Below, in pieces: positions 33,404 through 36,899 of a stretch of 36,899 nt of DNA. The first letter of the stretch is position 1, and each line of letters opens with the position of its first letter. Under the pieces are notes generated by a model. That model made no database searches. It had not been told where the DNA came from and was given only the letters and a program-made list of their open reading frames with translations. Both the position numbers and the translations under genes were made by a program. The stretch is from RGIG8748 sp045532255 (GTDB lineage Bacteria; Bacillota; Clostridia; UMGS1810): contig JAZSFO010000041.1 of NCBI GenBank assembly GCA_045532255.1, positions 1-36,899 on the forward strand. Direction: 5' to 3'.

Positions 33404-35497
33404 TTAAACATTAAACAAAAGCTCACTGTATGTAGGATACGGCCAGTAATCCGATGCTGTATGCGATTCCATATAATTGATTACCTCTCTTGCTTCCTCC
33501 ATAAGTGCAAGAACTCTGTCTCTGTAATAATCTGCATACTCCCTGACACTGTCCTCATATTTCTTTACTGTTTCGAGTTCAGATTCAAGCTCACCGATAA
33601 TCCTTGTAAGAGAAGATAAATTCTCAGACAGATTATTGACAATATCGAATTCCACATCAGTATTAAAGATACTGCAAAATGTCTTTTTGGCAATTGCTGC
33701 ATCCGATACTGACTTAACATATGCAATAACTGAGGGAATAATTTCTTTTTTTGACATCTCTATTAGTGTGAGAGCTTCTATGTTGATTATCTTTGCATAG
33801 TTTTCGAGAAGGATTTCGCACCTGGAGTACATTTCTGTCTCTGTATATATTGCATGCTTTGTATAAAGCTCAATATTCTTTTTGTCAACAAGATGAGATA
33901 TAGCCTCGGGTGTTGTCTTGTAATTCGAAAGACCTCTTTTTGATGCCTCTTCTACCCATTCTTCCGAGTAGTTATTTCCGTTAAATATTATTCTCTTATG
34001 ATTTTTTACAGTATCGCGAATAATATTATGTATAGTAGTATCAAAATCCTTTGATGCTTCTAGCTCATCAGCAAAATTCTTAAGCTGTTCTGCTACTATT
34101 GTATTGAGCACAACATTTGGTTCCGCTACAGATGCGGATGAACCGAGCATTCTGAATTCGAATTTGTTGCCTGTAAATGCAAACGGCGATGTACGGTTGC
34201 GGTCAGTTTTGTCCTTAGTAAATGTAGGAATTACATGTGCACCGACTTCCATTTTTTCTTTTTTCTTTTCAAGATAAGCATCCTCATGCTCATATGCCTC
34301 AAGGATTTCTTCAAGATGTTCGCCGATAAACATTGATACAATTGCAGGAGGTGCCTCATGACCGCCAAGTCTATGGTCGTTTGCGGCACTTGCAATAGAT
34401 ATTCTCAAAAGGTCCTGATATTCATCTGCACCCTTTATAACAGCACACAGGAACAAGAGGAACTGCAGATTATCATAAGGTGTTTTGCCGGGCTTGAGAA
34501 GATTGATACCGTCATCGGTTGTAAGCGACCAGTTATTATGCTTTCCGCTTCCGTTTACACCGTCAAAAGGCTTTTCGTGAAGAAGGCATACAAGGTTATG
34601 CTTTGCTGCAATCTTCTTCATAAGCTCCATTGTAAGCTGATTGTGGTCAATTGCAATATTTGCAGTTGTATATACAGGTGCAAGCTCATGCTGAGCGGGT
34701 GCTGCTTCATTATGCTTGGTTTTGGCAAGCACACCCCTCTTCCAAAGCTCCTCATCAAGCTCCTTCATATATGCAGAAACCCTTGGCTTGATTTGACCGA
34801 AATAATGGTCTCCAAGCTCCTGACCTTTTGGAGGCTTTGAGCCGAAAAGTGTTCTTCCTGTAAATATCAAATCCTTGCGCATGTCATGGGTTTCCTTGTC
34901 AACAAGGAAGTATTCCTGCTCTGCACCGACAGTAGCAATAACCTTATTGGAATCAGTATTTCCAAAAAGTCTTAATATGCGAAGTGCCTGCTTTTCGATT
35001 GTCTCCATAGAACGAAGAAGCGGTGTTTTTTTATCAAGCGCTTCGCCCCCGTATGAGCAGAATGCTGTAGGAATACACAAAGAACCGTCCTTAATAAATG
35101 CATATGATGACGGATCCCATGCAGTATAACCCCTTGCTTCAAATGTAGCTCTCAGTCCTCCTGACGGAAAGCTGGAAGCATCAGGTTCTCCCTTGATAAG
35201 CTCTTTTCCGGAAAACTCCATAATAATCTGACCGTCAGATGCAGGTGATATAAAGCTGTCGTGCTTTTCTGCCGTAACCTCGGTCATGGGTTGAAACCAA
35301 TGCGTAAAGTGTGTTGCACCCTTTTCTATTGCCCAATCCTTCATAGCTCCTGCCACAATATCGGCAGTTTCCAGAGACATAGGTTCTCCATGATCTATTG
35401 TCTCTCTTAATTTTTTGTATGTATCCTTTGGGAGCTTTTCTTTCATAACGGTATCGTTAAAAACAAGAGTACCGAACATCTCCGTAACATTGATCAT
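33404..35497 (-). CDS. glnN: Glutamine synthetase, type III (GlnN)
   Basis: A 697-residue cytoplasmic enzyme that makes glutamine from glutamate, ammonia and ATP. Length and the N-terminal NVTEMFGTLVFND are those of the large type III class common in Bacteroides and Clostridia. The catalytic core shows THFTHWFQPMT, GAEQEYFLVD, NEAAPAQHELAP, NGSGKHNNWSL and HRLGGHEAPPAI. The ribosome site GGAGG precedes ATG 35497. The 105-base upstream region has inverted repeats that may serve nitrogen control. Confidence 0.97.
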   Translation of the reverse strand: MINVTEMFGTLVFNDTVMKEKLPKDTYKKLRETIDHGEPMSLETADIVAGAMKDWAIEKGATHFTHWFQPMTEVTAEKHDSFISPASDGQIIMEFSGKELIKGEPDASSFPSGGLRATFEARGYTAWDPSSYAFIKDGSLCIPTAFCSYGGEALDKKTPLLRSMETIEKQALRILRLFGNTDSNKVIATVGAEQEYFLVDKETHDMRKDLIFTGRTLFGSKPPKGQELGDHYFGQIKPRVSAYMKELDEELWKRGVLAKTKHNEAAPAQHELAPVYTTANIAIDHNQLTMELMKKIAAKHNLVCLLHEKPFDGVNGSGKHNNWSLTTDDGINLLKPGKTPYDNLQFLLFLCAVIKGADEYQDLLRISIASAANDHRLGGHEAPPAIVSMFIGEHLEEILEAYEHEDAYLEKKKEKMEVGAHVIPTFTKDKTDRNRTSPFAFTGNKFEFRMLGSSASVAEPNVVLNTIVAEQLKNFADELEASKDFDTTIHNIIRDTVKNHKRIIFNGNNYSEEWVEEASKRGLSNYKTTPEAISHLVDKKNIELYTKHAIYTETEMYSRCEILLENYAKIINIEALTLIEMSKKEIIPSVIAYVKSVSDAAIAKKTFCSIFNTDVEFDIVNNLSENLSSLTRIIGELESELETVKKYEDSVREYADYYRDRVLALMEEAREVINYMESHTASDYWPYPTYSELLFNV

Positions 35498-35544
35498 GCA
35501 ATCTTACCTCCGATATACAATATATTGCAATAAAGTCAGGATAA

Positions 35545-35588
35545 TAACATAATGTTACGATCCGTATAAAGCCGAGTAATTTGTACTC
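35545..35588. promoter_or_regulatory. Inverted repeats upstream of glnN
   Basis: TAACATAATGTTA (35545-35557) is a perfect 6+6 palindrome, and GAGTA (35574-35578) with TACTC (35584-35588) forms a second. Neither fits the GlnR/TnrA box exactly. They may be operator sites, or weak hairpins after ireB. I could not settle on the glnN promoter itself. Confidence 0.3.
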
Positions 35589-35602
35589 ATATCATTTATA
35601 TG

Positions 35603-35857
35603 TCAAAGTGTCTTAAGATACTCCTTGACAAGTATTTCCAGAATTTCATCAGGCTCAATTTTGCTCATAAGATTTCTGGCATTATTGTAGCTTGTGATAT
35701 ATGTCGGGTCGCCCGACATAATATATGCTACTATTTGATTGACAGGATTGTAGCCCTTAACCTCAAGAGCCTCATAAACCGCCTTGATGATGTCATGTAC
35801 CTTAGTTGCGCTGTCTGAAGGAACCTTAATTTTCAAAGTTTTGTCAAACTGTTCCAT
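35603..35857 (-). CDS. ireB: IreB family regulatory phosphoprotein (UPF0297)
   Basis: An 84-residue small protein. The family core is visible as FDKTLKIKVPSD, the VYEALEVKGYNPVNQIVAYIMSGDPTYITSYNNARNLM block (read in two parts) and the C-terminal EILVKEYL. In Enterococcus, IreB is a substrate of the Ser/Thr kinase IreK and negatively affects cephalosporin resistance. ATG 35857 is chosen as AGGAAGG lies 9 bases upstream; a GTG three codons earlier would overlap that site. The usual partners (ruvX, DUF1292 gene) are not adjacent here. Confidence 0.93.
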   Translation of the reverse strand: MEQFDKTLKIKVPSDSATKVHDIIKAVYEALEVKGYNPVNQIVAYIMSGDPTYITSYNNARNLMSKIEPDEILEILVKEYLKTL

Positions 35858-35900
35858 ATTATACACCCTTCCTGAGCAAATTTATAATTATACTTTATCT

Positions 35901-35929
35901 AGTATACCACAAAATTTATCAATTTACAA
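35901..35929 (-). promoter_or_regulatory. Predicted promoter of ireB
   Basis: On the minus strand, TTGTAA (35924-35929), 17 bases, then TATACT (35901-35906) with an extended TGG just before it, about 45 bases ahead of ireB. It may also serve glnN downstream. Confidence 0.6.
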
Positions 35930-35943
35930 GTCAATATTAACAC

Positions 35944-35979
35944 AAAATTGAGACGGTCTAAAAAAGCCGCCTCAATTTT
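35944..35979 (-). terminator. Intrinsic terminator after the feoB unit
   Basis: A 13-bp stem between 35944-35956 and 35967-35979 with a 10-base loop. On the minus strand the single imperfect pair is a G-U wobble and TTTTGTG follows, so it ends the feoB transcript just after the small Cys-rich gene. Confidence 0.8.
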
Positions 35980-35986
35980 TTATTGA

Positions 35987-36130
35987 TTATTTTCTACATT
36001 TTTCCTTTTTGCACTCGGCGCAATGCGGACAGCCTATACATTTATCACCGCGTTTTTTTGATTTATAAATATAAGCAGATGCAAAAAACAATATTATAAT
36101 TATAACAAGTCCGATTATAACATTATCCAT
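35987..36130 (-). CDS. FeoB-associated Cys-rich membrane protein
   Basis: A 47-residue protein. One N-terminal transmembrane helix (IIGLVIIIILFFASAYIY) is followed by a basic stretch and a Cys cluster, CIGCPHCAECKKEKC (residues 31-45). This is the layout of the small proteins commonly encoded right after feoB, thought to assist ferrous iron transport or bind iron. It starts 13 bases after the feoB stop, with a GAGG ribosome site in between, and ends just before the terminator. Confidence 0.88.
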   Translation of the reverse strand: MDNVIIGLVIIIILFFASAYIYKSKKRGDKCIGCPHCAECKKEKCRK

Positions 36131-36143
36131 ATATCAAACCTCA

Positions 36144-36899
36144 TTATGCCTTTGCTGTCAATAATTGCCTTTTGTCAGAATGTTTGCATAGTGCCGTAAC
36201 AATTCCTGCCATAGCGAGTACTGCTACAAAGCCCGGCACAAAGCCCATTCCTAATGTACCTTCCGTAATAAGTGTTCCAATATGATAAACCCAGAAACCA
36301 ACTGTATACCCTACTCCAAGCTGAAAGGCAACAGCACCCAAGAGCCACTTTTTGCTTTTAAGTTCCGCATTCATGGCACCGATAGCCGCAAAGCAAGGGG
36401 GTGAAAATAGATTGAACATAAGATAGCCAAGTGCTGCTACCTTTGTTATTGCAAATACAGATGCAACCTCCGTTCCCGCACCCTCAATAAGTGCAAGCTC
36501 CTCTGTGTTTATAAGATTATCAAGTCCTACAAAGCATACCGCAAGCGTACCGACCACATTTTCTTTAGCAATAAATCCTGTTATTGCCGCTGCTGCAAGC
36601 TGCCACGAAAGCACTCCGACAACAGGAATAAGAAGATATGCAAACGGGTATGCAACAGAAGCAAGGATTGATGTTTCTGCACTTTCACTTACTGCAAAGC
36701 TCCAATCGAATGTTTGCATAATATGAACCAAGGTATTGCACAAAAGTATTATTGTTGCCGCCTTTACAATATATGCCCATCCTCTTGCACACATAGACAC
36801 AAAAGCTCTTTTAAGGCTTGGAGCCTTGTATTCGGGAAGCTCCATTATGAAGAAGGATTTCCTTGCGTTATAACCTGTAATTTTGTTTATAATAAGTGC
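36144..36899 (-). CDS. feoB: Ferrous iron transporter FeoB, C-terminal part (partial, N-terminus beyond the window)
   Basis: The frame is open to the right edge, giving 251 residues of the C-terminal membrane domain. The upstream residues NKITGYNARKSFFIMELPEY match the FeoB segment leading into 'MELPPYRLP', so the Met at 36845 is internal, not the start. Several hydrophobic helices follow, with LVHIMQTFDWSF, the GFIAKENVVGTL segment and the conserved Cys in LFSPPCFAAIGAM. FeoB imports Fe2+ across the inner membrane using an N-terminal G domain, which is outside the window. The small Cys-rich gene follows in the same unit. Confidence 0.92.
   Translation of the reverse strand, partial: ALIINKITGYNARKSFFIMELPEYKAPSLKRAFVSMCARGWAYIVKAATIILLCNTLVHIMQTFDWSFAVSESAETSILASVAYPFAYLLIPVVGVLSWQLAAAAITGFIAKENVVGTLAVCFVGLDNLINTEELALIEGAGTEVASVFAITKVAALGYLMFNLFSPPCFAAIGAMNAELKSKKWLLGAVAFQLGVGYTVGFWVYHIGTLITEGTLGMGFVPGFVAVLAMAGIVTALCKHSDKRQLLTAKA

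Noticed and set aside
36144..36845. A self-standing 233-residue membrane protein
   Set aside because: The frame continues to the window edge with FeoB-like residues before the Met, so this is the C-terminus of a longer feoB.
1..36899. CRISPR arrays, insertion sequences, integrases, tRNA or rRNA genes
   Set aside because: No regular direct repeats with spacers, transposase or integrase motifs, cloverleaf candidates or rRNA segments were noticed while reading.

Overview
The window looks like a chromosomal segment of an anaerobic, AT-rich Gram-positive bacterium of the Clostridia, probably a gut Oscillospirales/Ruminococcaceae-type organism. The reasons are the AddAB repair nuclease, IreB, type III glutamine synthetase, strong AGGAGG-type ribosome sites, intrinsic terminators and a glycyl-radical (oxygen-sensitive) pathway. 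The assignment is inferred from gene content, not from a marker gene.

Layout. (1) 1-2.4 kb: the N-terminal two thirds of Lon protease (minus, runs off the left edge), divergent from a HAD phosphatase. (2) 2.5-11.4 kb (minus): a tight unit of a GH36-like glycosidase, addB and addA. (3) 11.5-12.7 kb (minus): a membrane acyltransferase. (4) 12.8-27.1 kb (plus): a complete bacterial microcompartment (BMC) operon of the glycyl-radical fucose/rhamnose type, closed by a DeoR-family regulator. (5) 27.1-32.5 kb (plus): carA followed by a carB-dapF gene fusion, behind a leader with an attenuator-like terminator. (6) 32.5-36.9 kb (minus): uppP, glnN, ireB, a small FeoB-associated Cys-rich protein, and the C-terminal part of feoB (runs off the right edge).

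How the BMC genes fit together. A class II aldolase would split fuculose- or rhamnulose-1-phosphate into DHAP and lactaldehyde. Lactaldehyde is reduced to 1,2-propanediol. A B12-independent glycyl-radical diol dehydratase with its radical-SAM activase makes propionaldehyde. PduP-type acylating aldehyde dehydrogenase and PduL phosphotransacylase give propionyl-phosphate, while an alcohol dehydrogenase recycles NADH. The shell is built from two BMC-H, one EutS-type permuted BMC-H, two BMC-T and one BMC-P protein. A PduS-like flavin/Fe-S protein, an EutP-like GTPase and a GlcG/HbpS-like protein are accessory. Helical encapsulation-type peptides can be read on the aldolase (C-terminus) and on ADH, PduP, PduL and the GlcG-like protein (N-termini). 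This class of BMC is already known in outline (Clostridium phytofermentans, Roseburia inulinivorans), so the locus is not a new system as a whole, but several details are odd.

Most notable departures from expectation: CarA has lost all three glutaminase catalytic residues; CarB is fused in frame to a DapF domain whose first catalytic Cys is Gly; an unrecognised ORF of about 117 codons with a good ribosome site but an ATA start runs in frame, without a stop, into the alcohol dehydrogenase; a shell protein has two well-placed translation starts; and the PduT-like shell protein lacks the Fe-S cluster Cys. No tRNA, rRNA, CRISPR array, insertion sequence or phage gene was seen.
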